NCBI RefSeq assembly: GCF_002127325.2
Contig: NC_035436.2
Span: 111,313,591 to 111,377,590, forward strand
DNA: 64,000 nucleotides
From: Helianthus annuus
Taxonomy: Eukaryota; Streptophyta; Magnoliopsida; Asterales; Asteraceae
Direction of reading: 5' to 3'
Position numbers and translations under genes: made by a program. How positions within the stretch are numbered: position 1 is the first letter of the stretch; every line of letters begins with the position of its first letter. Under the pieces are notes generated by a model. That model was not told the origin of the DNA, did no database searches, and saw nothing but the letters and a program-made list of their open reading frames with translations. Below are positions 1-10,720 of the stretch, piece by piece.

Positions 1-1505
1 GATTAAGCCTTCCTCTTCGATGTAACCGCCATTTGTTCCAAGAACGCCCAATCATCTTGCTCGTAATTGGTACCGAATGTACCATTCGTGATAGACATCA
101 AATCACGAGCATCCTCGGAACATAAACCCTCATGGAACGCGTTCAACAACTCCCATAATTCAATACCATGATGTGGAAAACTTTTAAGCATCAAATTGAA
201 CCGTTCAAACGCTTCATGGAACATCTCAACTTGTTGTTGTTGGAAGCTTCTCAAGCTTCTTCTCGCATCATTCGTCTTTTGGGCCGTGAAAAATTCTTCT
301 AAAAAGATTTGTTGCATTTCTGCCCATGTATAAATTGATGCTGACGGTAAGGTGTAGAACCATTTTTTCGCCTTGTCTTCTAACGAAAACTATTAAAGTA
401 CCAACTTTACTTCATCCGATGAGAACCCTTGCCCACCGATAGTATTGCATATCGAATCATATGCTTCCAAATGAAAATAGGGCTACTCCATTGCTAGACC
501 CTTATACTTCAGTAAACTCTGTAGAGAGTTCGTTCTAACTTCAAAAGTCCTTCCTTGATTGTTTTGAGGAATGACTATCGGTGACGGATTGTTGGTAATC
601 ACCGGCCTACAATGTGCTTCTATACCTCTAACGGCCTCTCGGTTATGTCTTCGTGGCACGCCCAATCAAACTCTTGGGCGTGGTGGACCTTGTGGTCTTG
701 GAACTTGTGGTCTTTGAGGCGCGAATTGTTGAGGCAGTGGTTGAAATATTTGCCCCACATGTTGTTGTTGCTGAATTTGTCTTTGAATTGGTGGACCTTG
801 TGGTGGCAATTGTTGAGTAACAATTTGTTGTATTACTTATTGTAGAGGTCTACCAAAACCTTGCATCCCTTGACTTTGACCTTGACCTTGACCTTGACCT
901 TGCACATACATATACTCCCCTTGATCTCCATCACCTCCATAAAAATAACCTTCTTCTTCATAGCCCCCAAACTCTTCCTCATATCCATCATCATACCCAT
1001 CTCTTCTCACTCTCGAGGTTTGTAGAAGTTGTGGTGTTTGATATTGTACCCCCGGTTGTAAAGGTGGTTGAAATGAAGGGGTAGCATGAACTATGGATGA
1101 AGTTAGATGAAATGGATGTGGTGGTGGTATTTGCTATGATGAAGAGGATTGTTCAGATGATGGGAAGAAAGATGAAAAGGCTGGAACGGCTGATGATGTA
1201 GGAGCATAGCTAAAAGTTTATTCGGTTTGGGTATTTTTGGGTAAGGTGGTGTTGATTTTCTTAATTTCAGGTGTTGATTTAGGAATGGTAGAATTTGGTG
1301 GAGGTGTGGATAGTGTTGGTTGACCCGTAGTGGGTGGAGGTTGTGGTGGATCCATTGTTCTGATCGGTGTAATTGGTGTTGTAGGTGTTGTTGGTGAACC
1401 ACTGATTTTGTTTTCTCTTAGTAACACTCTGTTTCTTTGCAAAGTTCGTTCAATTTCCGGATCGAATGCTAGAGGTGATAGCTTGTGAGAGCCTCTAGTA
1501 TGCAT
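1..1505 (-). pseudogene. Athila-type Ty3/gypsy gag, broken, 3' part outside window
   Basis: Minus-strand remains of a retrotransposon capsid gene. Positions 3-317 encode a Retrotrans_gag-like stretch with the signature PHHGIELWELLNAFHEGL, which in this family lies in the capsid domain. Near 1415-1475 the start of the protein is visible (LAFDPEIERTLQRNR), a form typical of Athila gag N-termini, and it lies just inside the primer-binding site at 1601-1616. Between these (about 480-1400) the reading frame is broken repeatedly and is rich in Gln, Pro and His codons. The element continues beyond base 1, so protease and polymerase are not seen. Assignment to Athila rests on the gag signature plus the tRNA-Asp-type primer site. 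Certainly non-functional as it stands. Confidence 0.75.
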
Positions 1506-1600
1506 GCACCTATCAATACCTGCACACTAAACACAACCCGCGTAAACCTGAAAAATAACAAACTAAAACTACAAAACATAACACACGTTGCGCACTACTC

Positions 1601-1616
1601 CCTGGCAACGGCGCCA
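1601..1616 (-). promoter_or_regulatory. Primer-binding site, tRNA-Asp type (Athila)
   Basis: The minus strand reads TGGCGCCGTTGCCAGG, the primer site typical of Athila elements and complementary to the 3' end of tRNA-Asp. It lies between the gag start and the LTR, a few bases from the LTR edge, and so sets the element's orientation as minus. Confidence 0.8.
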
Positions 1617-1621
1617 AAATT

Positions 1622-2819
1622 TGATGTGAGGTCGAAGTCTCAATCAGATTTAATCCAAATACTACTAGATAGATTGCGGTAAGTGGGTATCGAACACAGG
1701 GAGTTTGTGGAATATGTGCTATCTCAATGATTTATCTAAATTGACCAAAGTTAACTAAATTGCAAGAAAAGTAAATTCAGAATTGTGGTAGTTTGATTTT
1801 AAAAACTAAAAGTAACTACTTAAATTGCAAATCAACAATTGGTTTTGTAAACAGTTTAGGAACAAATGACCATCCTAAGTTTCCGGTTTTAATTGACAAT
1901 CACGTTCAAATTCAACTAGAAAGAACTACATAGACGTGGCTCATGTGTAGTTAATTGTTTGTGATAAAAGGGAACTAAGTACTCGGATTACAAGAATGCG
2001 AGGTTGTTATCCGATGACCAATTAATCAATATCCAACCCTAATCCCTCCCATGATATCTCGATTGCCAACGGCACCAAGAACGTATGGTTTAGACTATGA
2101 TCGAAATATAAATCAACAATTTACAAACAAATATCAACACACCATAATAAACAAACAAAGGTTGCAAGTCTATTATTCAAGAAATATGAACAAGAACACA
2201 AATGTCTTAAACAAACCTTCAACCTAGGATGATCACCATAAGTTTAGCCACTCATGACTTGGTACATCATCATCACACAAGTATCAATGTTCATAGGAAT
2301 TAAAAACACCAACAAATTGTTCAGAAATTGTTTTGAACCAAGAAGAACAAGCCAAAATCGCCCAAGAAGTGCTCCAAAACGGTTGGGAATAATTGGATTT
2401 GAAAAGACACAATAAAACATCATAAAATAGGGCAGTTACACATTTCTCGTTGGCCTCCACTGTAAGCTACGGTGGCACCGTAGCTTACGGTGGCTTGGAA
2501 TGGCCTATGGTGGGTTTAAACTGTCATACGGTGATAAATTTTGTCAGGGTCCACCGTAAGCTACACCCTCCACCGTAGGCTACGGTGGGCTTCAGCATGC
2601 AATTTTGTTTTCAGCATAACTTTTTCATTTCAACTCTGTTTTCTTCGTCGTTTTCGCCCACGTTCTCGTAATTTCATCCTCTATCATGTTATCTTATTAA
2701 TTCTTCAATTCTAATAAATTATTTTCTTCATTTATGCTCCATCTTTGAATCTCCAATCCAACCGCGCCTATTCGAAGCTTCATTTCCACACTTTTAAAGC
2801 CCTGAACACACCTAGAACA
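1622..2819 (-). repeat. 5' LTR of the Athila element (outer edge uncertain)
   Basis: The LTR starts on the plus strand with TGATGTGAGG, six bases beyond the primer site, and is AT-rich non-coding DNA. The outer end is not defined because the partner LTR is outside the window; a CA at 2818-2819 is only a candidate edge, and the LTR could run further toward 3035. It contains a cluster of hairpins at 2458-2592. Confidence 0.5.
2458..2592. repeat. Cluster of CCACCGTAGCTTACGG inverted repeats
   Basis: Several copies, in both orientations, of a 16-19-bp unit built on CCACCGTA(G/A)GCTTACGG lie within 135 bp. The first two copies form a hairpin with a stem of about 15 bp and a short loop (about 2464-2500). 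Two more arms sit near 2551-2590. The units are GC-rich in an AT-rich LTR. Confidence 0.7.
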
Positions 2820-3032
2820 TGAGCAACCATAGTTATCTAATTCAAGATAAATACATGGATAAATGCGAGATTAAGTTATTGTTTATAATATTTAAGGGTT
2901 GTCCTACGGACTACTCGACAGTAACGACGCATAAAGTCCATTCGTTGAGTTTTGTAATTAATAGTTTATGTTATTTAATTTGTGGAAAACCGAGCTCTAG
3001 AGCCCGACCCTACTAGCAAAATTGTTGTGTAG

Positions 3033-3070
<38 letters not shown>

Positions 3071-3082
3071 TATACATATATA
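2820..3082. other. Unassigned AT-rich DNA ending in a (TA)n microsatellite
   Basis: No coding potential or terminal repeats recognised from 2820 to about 3030. From about 3031 to 3085 there is an interrupted TA dinucleotide tract. It may be the remainder of the Athila LTR or of an unrelated older insertion. Confidence 0.4.
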
Positions 3083-3275
3083 TATAGGACAAAGATCCGT
3101 TAGGAACCACCCTTTATTGCGAGAACCGTGAGAACGAATGTGAACACAACCAAAAATGCCTAAAAATAGCTAAAAACACACACAAAAAAATTTTTTAAAT
3201 ATTTTTTATAAAAAAATCGCTACTAAAAATAGCTAAAAATCGCAACCCTTTATTGCGAGAACCGCGAGAATGAAT
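3083..3275. mobile_element. Half of a MITE (GAGAACC family), truncated
   Basis: It begins after a TA tract with AGGACAAAGATCCGTTAGG followed by GAACCACCCTTTATTGCGAG and GTGAACAC. This matches the inverted right end of the MITE at 23699-25621 and, more loosely, the ends at 41372-41863. Only one terminus is present: after an internal copy of the motif at about 3239-3272 the sequence switches to the interior of a Tekay LTR at 3275. The other half was evidently lost in a deletion. Confidence 0.7.
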
Positions 3276-3810
3276 GACCCGCTCGCCATTGGCCTCGGCG
3301 ATTAAGTCGATATAAAATGAGGGACTTAATTATAGAGTTTTGTCTAGTAAGTTTTAAGGTTGTTGTCCAACCCGAAGAGGACGAACGTACGTATTCTACC
3401 CAAGGAGAATACGCAGGATTAATATTGGCATCCTACCCATGGAGGATGGTAGTACATATCCTACCCAAGGAGGATATGTAGGTTCCGTTTTATTTCTTTA
3501 ACCCATTCCCAAACTACCGGGAATCCCATGCCTTGTAGAGAGTGTGAACTCACCTTGGTTTGCTCGGTTAGATTAGTTACTCTAATAATCAGAAATCAAG
3601 TACATCCTAATAAGGTACAGATAACAATCAGTTTCTCACGCATAACACTATCCTACGTACGGTTTATCTACTCATTACTTCTATCACGTACCGCACAATT
3701 ATAATGTCAAGATACTTTGTTACGTTAGATTATTTTACCCTCAAATAATATAACTATCTCACAAAATAAACAAGTATCCACACAAGTGTTCTAGTATAAA
3801 ATATATATTC

Positions 3811-3882
<72 letters not shown>

Positions 3883-5632
3883 ACCATTTTACTTGTAAAA
3901 ACCAACCTCCGCTACTTTGTATTTTTGTAACAAAACTCATGGCGAAGTTTATTTTGAAAAACAAAGTTAAAACGTATTTATGAACACTTGTTAGAAAAAT
4001 AATTTCTAAGTGTTGGAATTTTTAGAAAAATTTCGCCAGAGTTTCCTTTGTAAATGGAGGTGTCCATGCTAATAAGCATATCATTTTCTTTTCCAAACAT
4101 TATTCAATAATCAACAATCATTCACTAAACAATATTACATTCACCAAGTGTAAAAACAATGCACTCTACGTAGTAACATGAACTTGAGTTTTCGTAAAAA
4201 CGCGTAGTAACTTGGTAAGGTATTTAGTGGTCTTAGTTACCTCCCGAAGTGTATTTACTTTTGTGAAAATCTCTTTCTCGGGATTTCTTGATGTTTACAA
4301 CTTGTAGGTACTTTTTACAAAATATTTATTTACCACATCTTCTTGTTCCAAAAATATTTCTACACTTATTTTGTTACTAAAAATAGTGTAGGTTTACTAA
4401 AAATCATGATCTTTCAAGAATCATATTTTCAAACTTGTTTCCTTTAGGAAAATCATTCACAAGTCTTGGATCTAAAAGATTACTAGTTCACTATGTTTGT
4501 TATTTTACAAGAAATCATTTTATGTTTAAGTTCATGTCTAAATGTGAAGGTGGTCATTTTATCTAAACCCTTAATCACCTCCTAACTTGTTAACTCATGT
4601 CGTTAATCATGATTTAACAAGTTCCATATGATGATCAACATCATATTTCTAGTAATCAACAAGCAATCATCAACATATACCACACAACATCATACTAACA
4701 TTATTTCTTCATGTATCATCTTGTTTAAGCTTATGTTCAAGTTTCATTCTTTTGATTCTTAGTGTTCTTCATGATAATCAACATGTAACATCTTTATAGT
4801 AAGATGTAAAATGGAGTGTATGATGTTCTTACCACTAGCTCAAGGCTACGGATGATCAAGGGAAGAAATGGAGCGGATAAAAACAAACGAAGAAGGTCCT
4901 TGAACTTCCGAAAGCTCCTAGCTTCCTTGTGCAACCTCTAACACCTTTGTATATGCTTGAAATTGATTGAAGATGAGTGAATGATGGTGGTGTTGGTGTT
5001 GTTGATTTCGGCCGAAGCCAAGAGGGAGAAGAGAGAGTTTGAGGTGTGTTTTGATGTGTGTAAGAAATGAAGTTAAGTTCATGTTGTGCATTCTTATAAT
5101 CCATACTTAAGTATTAACCCATGTATATTGTGTCTCAAAAGAACAAACATGATCTAATAAATAATTCAAAGAAAATCAAGTGTGTTAGGGCCTTGGTGGC
5201 CGTGAGATAGGTGGGGGGGGGTAGTAGGCTAGGTTAAACTATCTAGTTAGTTATTAAGTTAAAAATCCAAGTATTAGTTAGGATTTAGTTACTAGATATT
5301 TTTAAAGTGTATTATGATGTCCGGGGATCATAACTAGCTTGGCAATGATAAAACAATGCTTCTAGCATTATTTTGGTGTTTTGGGTAGTGTCCGGTTGTT
5401 CGGTTAGTTACTGTCCCGTTAAAGTGCTAAGTTATATCGTTTAGTGTCTTATATATATCTTTTTGTACCACTTTGAATTCCCAACACCCAGGAAAGCATA
5501 TAGGACGATTTAGTAAATTTTCTGCACAAGACTAGTATGTTAACAAGCACATGTAAGTATGACACAGTCATCAAGCACTTTAATTAACATAAATAAATCG
5601 TACGGATACATGAAATTTTGAGGGTTGTTACA
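3275..5632 (-). repeat. 3' LTR of Tekay-1, outer end deleted
   Basis: Matches 11371-13234 from AATGACCCGCTCGCC to the common end (GTTACA here, GTCACA there). The first 650 bp of the LTR (as read on plus) are missing; the sequence joins a truncated MITE instead. It keeps about 460 bp (roughly 3933-4405) absent from the right copy. At 3808-3880 it has a (TA)n run that is only a few units long in the partner. Short ORFs in it have no family resemblance. Confidence 0.85.
3808..3880. repeat. (TA)n microsatellite inside the Tekay-1 3' LTR
   Basis: About 36 uninterrupted TA units. The matching site in the 5' LTR (about 11908-11920) has only a short ATATATAT, so the expansion happened after insertion. 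Confidence 0.95.
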
Positions 5633-5648
5633 TTCTCCCCCTGTTAAG
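5633..5648 (-). promoter_or_regulatory. Polypurine tract of Tekay-1
   Basis: The minus strand reads CTTAACAGGGGGAGAA directly against the LTR start TGTAACAACCC. This is the plus-strand DNA primer for reverse transcription. It fixes the inner edge of the 3' LTR. Confidence 0.85.
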
Positions 5649-5689
5649 AGAATTTCCTCCTGAAATTTAGCACGTGGTTACTGAGGAAG

Positions 5690-7065
5690 CTAGTTAAGTT
5701 GCGTGGTTTCATAGTTTTCCTGGGGTGTCACATTATCCCCCCGTTGGTTTGGAATTTCGTCCCGAAATTCTGTAGTAGCTTCAGTCTCAGTAGTGGTTGC
5801 ACTTTTTCTAAACAACTGGGGATACTTGAGTTTCATTTGGTCTTCTCGTTCCCAGGTATACTTTGGGCCACGATGGGAGTTCCAACGAACTCGGATAAGA
5901 GGTATTCTGGTACGCTTGAGAATCTTAACATATCGATCAGTAATCTCTACTGGTTCCTCGATGAATCGCAGCTGATCATCGATTGTGAGCTCCTTGAGAG
6001 GAACTATGAGGGTGTCATCTGACAGGCACTTCTTCAGATTCGACACAAGGAAAACATTGTGAACTCCGCTGTGTTCTGCCGGTAAATTCAGCTTGTAGGC
6101 CACCTTGCCAATTTTCTCAATGATTTCGAAGGGTCCAACATATTGCGGGTTAAGTTTGCCTCGTTTTCCGAAACGAACTACACCTTTCCAAGGTGAGACT
6201 TTAAGTAGCACTCGATCCCCAACCTGGAATTCGAGTGGTTTCCTTCACTTATCAGCATAGCTTTTCTGACGGTCACGAGCTGCCGCCATTGGTTGTCGTA
6301 TCTGAGCAATCCTTTCGGTTGTATCCACTACTAGTTCTGGGCCAGTGATTTGACTGTCGCCAACTTCTGCCCAACAAAGAGGTGATCGGCACTTCTGTCC
6401 GTACAATGCCTCGAACGGAGCGGCCTGGATACTGGTGTGGTAACTGTTGTTATACGAAAATCCACTAATGGGAGATGTTTTTCCCAGCCATTACCGAAGT
6501 CGATTACACATGCCCTAGGCATGTCTTCAAGGGTTTGGATGGTGCGTTCAGATTGCCCATCCGTCTGTGGATGATATGACGTGCTCATGTCTAATCGAGA
6601 ACCAAAGGACTTGTGCATAGCTTGCCACAATTCAGATGTAAAACGTGAGTCACGATCAGAAATGGTGGAGGTTGGCGCTCCGTGCCTTCATACTACTTCC
6701 TTTAGGTATACGTCTGCTAGAGTAGAAAACTTATCCGTTTCCTTGATAGCTAGAAAATGTGCAGACTTGGTCAATCGATCCACGATCACCCAAATGGTAT
6801 CATTTCCGCGTTGAGATCTAGGCAGGCCAGTTACGAAATCCATGGAAATTTGCTCGCATTTCCATTTAGGTATCTCTGGTTATTGGAGTAGGCCTGATGG
6901 TTTCTGATATTCAGTCTTGACTCTCGCACAAGTCAAACATTTACTGACGTAGGTTGCTATGTTGGCTTTCAAACCAGGCCACCAATACGTAGTCTTGAGA
7001 TCGTGGTACATCTTATCCGAACCAGGATGTACTGAATAATGAGACTTGTGTGCTTCGTCCATCAC
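5690..7065 (-). pseudogene. pol: Tekay-1 integrase with chromodomain, broken
   Basis: Minus-strand integrase remains. The zinc-binding HHCC module is at 6880-7065 ([10 protein letters not shown] ... [16 protein letters not shown]). It ends at an in-frame TAA where Tekay-2 keeps the same codon run, so CAA to TAA is likely. The core with [18 protein letters not shown] is at 6331-6630 and shifts frame after about 6440. The C-terminal part at 5690-6211 has the [16 protein letters not shown] segment. It is followed by a chromodomain-like region (IPLIRVRWNSHRGPKYTWER) that in chromoviruses directs integration to heterochromatin. At least two stops and one frameshift break it. Confidence 0.85.
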
Positions 7066-7095
7066 AAGCTCGCGTAAGTTTCCATAAAGTGGGAC

Positions 7096-8560
7096 CTAGA
7101 TGTGCCCTGTTACATAGTAGGCGCCGTCTTCCTTTTGTTCTAACCGCTGCCTCGATCCTCGTAAGGACTCAACCCTAATGTTTTCTGCTTTCAACGCTTC
7201 AACCTGAGCATCTCGTATTTGAGCGGGAAGGCTAGAGTGAATGGTAAGCTGTAACGCACGTACACGCTTAGGTATAGTATCCTTTCGACTGAGGGCTGGC
7301 TTTGCCCGGATGGTACTTAATCGCACATTCGTAATCATTCAAGAGCTCGACCCATCGGCGTTGTCGCATATTTAATTCCTTTTGCTTGAAGATATGCTCA
7401 AGACTCCTGTGATTGGTGTAAATGGTGCACTTCGTACCGTACAGGTAATGTCTCCATATCTTAAGTGTGAAAACAACTGCTCCTAATTCCAAGTCGTGCG
7501 TAGTGTAGCTCCTTTCGTGAACTTTAAGTTGGCGCGATGCGTAGGCAATGACCTTGTCACGTTGCATCAACACGCAACCAAGTCCTTGGATGGAAGCGTC
7601 GCAGTAAACCACAAAATCATATGTGCCTTCAGGCAATGAGAGGATAGGCGCGCTACAAAGTCTGTCTTTTAAGTTTTGAAATGCGGACTCCTATGCATCA
7701 CCCCAACGATAGGTGACACCCTTCTGAGTCAGTGAAGTGAGAGGTTGCGCAATCTTTGAGAAATCCTTGATAAACCTTCTGTAATATCCTGCCAAACCCA
7801 AGAATTGGCGGATTTCTGTTGGTGTACAGGGTGCAGGCCAGTTCTTGATCGAGTCAACCTATGATGGATCCACATGAATTCCATCCTCATTTACCACATG
7901 GCCTAGAAAGTGGACTTCGCGAAGCCAGAAGTCACATTTTGAAAATTTGGCATACAACTGCTCTGTTCAAAGAAGTTCCAAAATAAGCCTCAGGTGTAGC
8001 TCGTGTTCTTCCTGACTCTTCGAACAGATCAGGATACCGTCGATGAATACAATGACAAACTCATCCAGGTAAGGCTTGCACACTCGGTTCATGAGATCCA
8101 TGAAGACTGCAGGTGCATTCGTTAATCCAAAAGGCATAACCAGAAACTTGTAATGCCCATACTGAGTCCTGAATGTTGTCTTAGAGATATCCTCGTCTCG
8201 AACTCTCAGTTGATGGTAGCCTGACCTCAGGTCAATCTTTGAGTAGAAACTCGACCCTTGCAATTGGTCGAATAAGTCATCAATGCGTGGGAGAGGATAA
8301 CGATTCTTCACCGTCACCTTGTTGAGTTCACGGTAGGCAATACACATTCTGAAGGTACCGTCTTTCTTCTTCACGAATAACACTGGAGCTCCCCAAGGCG
8401 AAGAGCTAGGACGTATGAATCCCTTTTCCAAGAGTTCTTGTAGTTGCGTAGACAGTTCTTCAAGTTCTGATGGAGCTAGACGATAAGGTGCTCGAGCTAT
8501 GGGCACTGCTCCAGAAGCTAGCTCGATTTGAAACTCGACTTGACGATGAGGCGGAAGATC
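7096..8560 (-). pseudogene. pol: Tekay-1 reverse transcriptase and RNase H, broken
   Basis: RT at 7967-8506 shows the finger and palm blocks ([59 protein letters not shown], [17 protein letters not shown]). The catalytic box reads FIDGIL instead of FIDDIL: the second metal-binding Asp is Gly (codon 8036-8038), so the enzyme would be dead even without the stops. The thumb and connection (7640-7966) carry at least three stops. RNase H at 7268-7636 keeps [15 protein letters not shown] and [21 protein letters not shown] small deletion just after YHPGKA removes the usual NVVAD and shifts the frame into 7096-7338. Confidence 0.88.
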
Positions 8561-8599
8561 AGGTAATTCCTCAGGAAATACCTAAGGAAAGTTACGTAC

Positions 8600-9097
8600 A
8601 ATAGGTATGTCTTCTATCTTCCTTTCTTCCAAGGATGTATCAGAAACGAGGGCTAGAATAGCAGTGTGGCCCTTTCGCAACCACTTATGGGCCTTAAGGA
8701 AAGAGATGATGCCCACAACAGCACCACTCTTGTTGCCATGAATTACGAGGGGTTCTTTACCAGAACGAGGGATGCAAACAATCTTCTCGTTGCAAAGAAT
8801 TTCCGCTTGCTGATGAGATAACTAATCGATCCCAATAACAACGTCGAAACTACCCAGAACGATAGGAATAAGATCGATAGAGAAGGCCTGACCAGCTAGA
8901 ACAAGATTACAACCCTTAACTATATGTGCGGCTTCAAGACTTTTACCGTTTGCTAGTTCTACCGTGTGTTTGGTGGTCAAAAGTGTTGGAGTGCGCTTAA
9001 GCATTTGGCTCACTTTTAAGGACATACAACTTGTATCGGCACCCGAATCAAATAAAACAGAAACAAAGAAATCATCCAGAAGAAACTTACCCATCAC
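8600..9097 (-). pseudogene. pol: Tekay-1 aspartic protease, broken
   Basis: Minus-strand retropepsin-like domain: FFVSVLFDSGADTSCMS with the catalytic DSG triad, then a hydrophobic segment ending GSFDVVIGID. The next residue, normally Trp (as in Tekay-2 GMDWLSK), is a stop (TAG, about 8824). The protein continues in the same frame toward 8600 as LSHQQAEILCNEKIV and onward, with further stops. A single-base loss near 9097 separates it from the end of gag. Confidence 0.8.
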
Positions 9098-10417
9098 AAC
9101 GTCGGATCGTTCCTTGCATCAACCTGACCAATCACGAAGGCACAACCTCGGGCGCCGTTGCCATTATTGTTACCCCCGTTGTTGCCTCCATTGTTGTTCC
9201 CATTTCCTTGGTTGTTGTTGTTCTGATTCTGGTTCAGCTGAGGACAGTTCCTCTTAAAGTGGCCTTCAGCGCCACACTGAAAGCATCCTTTATTGCCCAG
9301 CTGTTGCTGCTGCTGGTGGTTCTGTGGAGCTTGTGTTGTTGTTGTTGGCGATTCTGATTTGCTGGTCGTGCACCCCTGCAATCCTTTGCTTCATGAACAA
9401 ACTTGTTACACCTCAGACAACGACCCTTGTGGCACTGCCCGCTATGATGCTTGTTGCACCGGTTGCACTTGGGGTGGTTCCCTCGGTATCCACCCTGTCC
9501 TTGACTACCAGAAGATTGCTGACCAGGACTCTGGTAGTCATCAGTCTTTCGCTGCTGGGACTGAGACTGAACTGAAGTAGAACCCTTGCCTGAATTCCCA
9601 TCCCACTTGCGCTTGTTATCACTAGGAGCATTAGAAGTAGAAGTAGCGCTAATATGCTTGGGCAGCCTGTTCTGCTCAACTGCCTGATCAGTGAGATGAT
9701 GAGCCAACCAGATGATTTGCTGAATGGTGCCAATATTAGTTGAGGTCACGTGGCTCGGAATTTCTGGCACCAAACCCTTAAGGTACAGCTCGATACGCTT
9801 GATAGGAGGATCTACCATAGTAGGACACAAGATAGCTAATTCGTTTGACCTCTTTGTGTATGCCTCGATTTCAGACCCCATCATCTTCAAATTGAAAAAT
9901 TCCACCTCTAGCTTGTGGATGTCGTCACGACTACAATATTCTTCTTTGGTCAGTTCTTTGAAGTCGTTCCATGGGGTGGCATTAGCAACCGCCATCCCTA
10001 GCAGTTGAACATGTGCTTTCCACCAGGTTAACGCAGCACCTTCGAGTGTTCCAGTAGCAAATTTCACCCTACGATCTTCAGGGCATTCACACATCTCAAA
10101 AACAGACTCAAGCTTCTCGAACCAGTGAAGAAGACCTACAGCTCCTTCTGTGCCGCTGAAAGTACTAGGTCGGCAGTCCATGAATGTTTTGAACGTGCAC
10201 ACAGGAGGCTGAGCATGTTGACCTGTTGCACGAGAATAAAAGACAAGGTTAAGCACAAGGGTTGGTTTGCGAGGGTAGGATCTAAACGTCCTAAGATATG
10301 GCAGGTTATACCTCCTGCAGGGACAACTACAAGTGCCTCAGCCACTCGTTCATTGATCAAAGCCGTCAACTGGGCTTGAGTCAGGTTGATACCACCACGT
10401 CCTCCGCGTCCGCTCAT
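9094..10417 (-). pseudogene. gag: Tekay-1 gag (two exons), frameshifted near 3' end
   Basis: The capsid/nucleocapsid gene starts at 10417 (MSGRGGRGGINLTQAQLTAL). A GT-AG intron of 89 bp is predicted at 10311-10223; splicing joins the frame as Gly-Gln-His-Ala ahead of the capsid body (CTFKTFMDCRPSTFSG, ALTWWKAHVQLLG, KLEVEFFNLKM). Zinc knuckles follow: CNRCNKHHSGQC, CLRCNKFVHEAKDC and, after a frameshift at about 9330-9370, CFQCGAEGHFKRNC in another frame. An Asn/Gly-rich linker leads to the protease junction, which has a one-base deletion near 9097. The intron is inferred from frame, splice consensus and the equivalent intron in Tekay-2. Confidence 0.8.
10223..10311 (-). other. Predicted gag intron, Tekay-1
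   Basis: Donor G/GTATAAC after codon 35 plus one base and acceptor GCAACAG/GT; 89 bp, phase 1. Without splicing the frame opened at 10417 runs into unrelated residues. With splicing it enters the capsid frame exactly. The same position and phase occur in Tekay-2 (62793-62894). Confidence 0.6.
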
Positions 10418-10705
10418 GATCTTCACAACGAAGCAATGTAAGTGAGAAAAATGTCGCGAAAGTGTGTAAGCGTGGGACGGCAGAAAAGAGTAAACACACA
10501 AGGTTCAAATAGCAGTTATCACGTTAACTAATGCACTATGTGAACTATCTATCAGACAATATAGACATAAATCATACCACCTATTGTGTCGAGTCTTGCA
10601 CGTGGAGCGGAGCGTCGTTGTGGATCGTTGAGCACTGTACAGGTTATAGTCTGGTTTTGTCAAAAAGCTTTTCCCCTTTTAAAACCATGTTCACTATAAC
10701 CAATG

Positions 10706-10717
10706 GCTCTGATACCA
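10706..10717 (-). promoter_or_regulatory. Primer-binding site, initiator tRNA-Met (Tekay-1)
   Basis: The minus strand reads TGGTATCAGAGC, the standard site complementary to the 3' end of initiator tRNA-Met, three bases inside the 5' LTR edge at 10721. Confidence 0.92.
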
Positions 10718-10720
10718 ATC

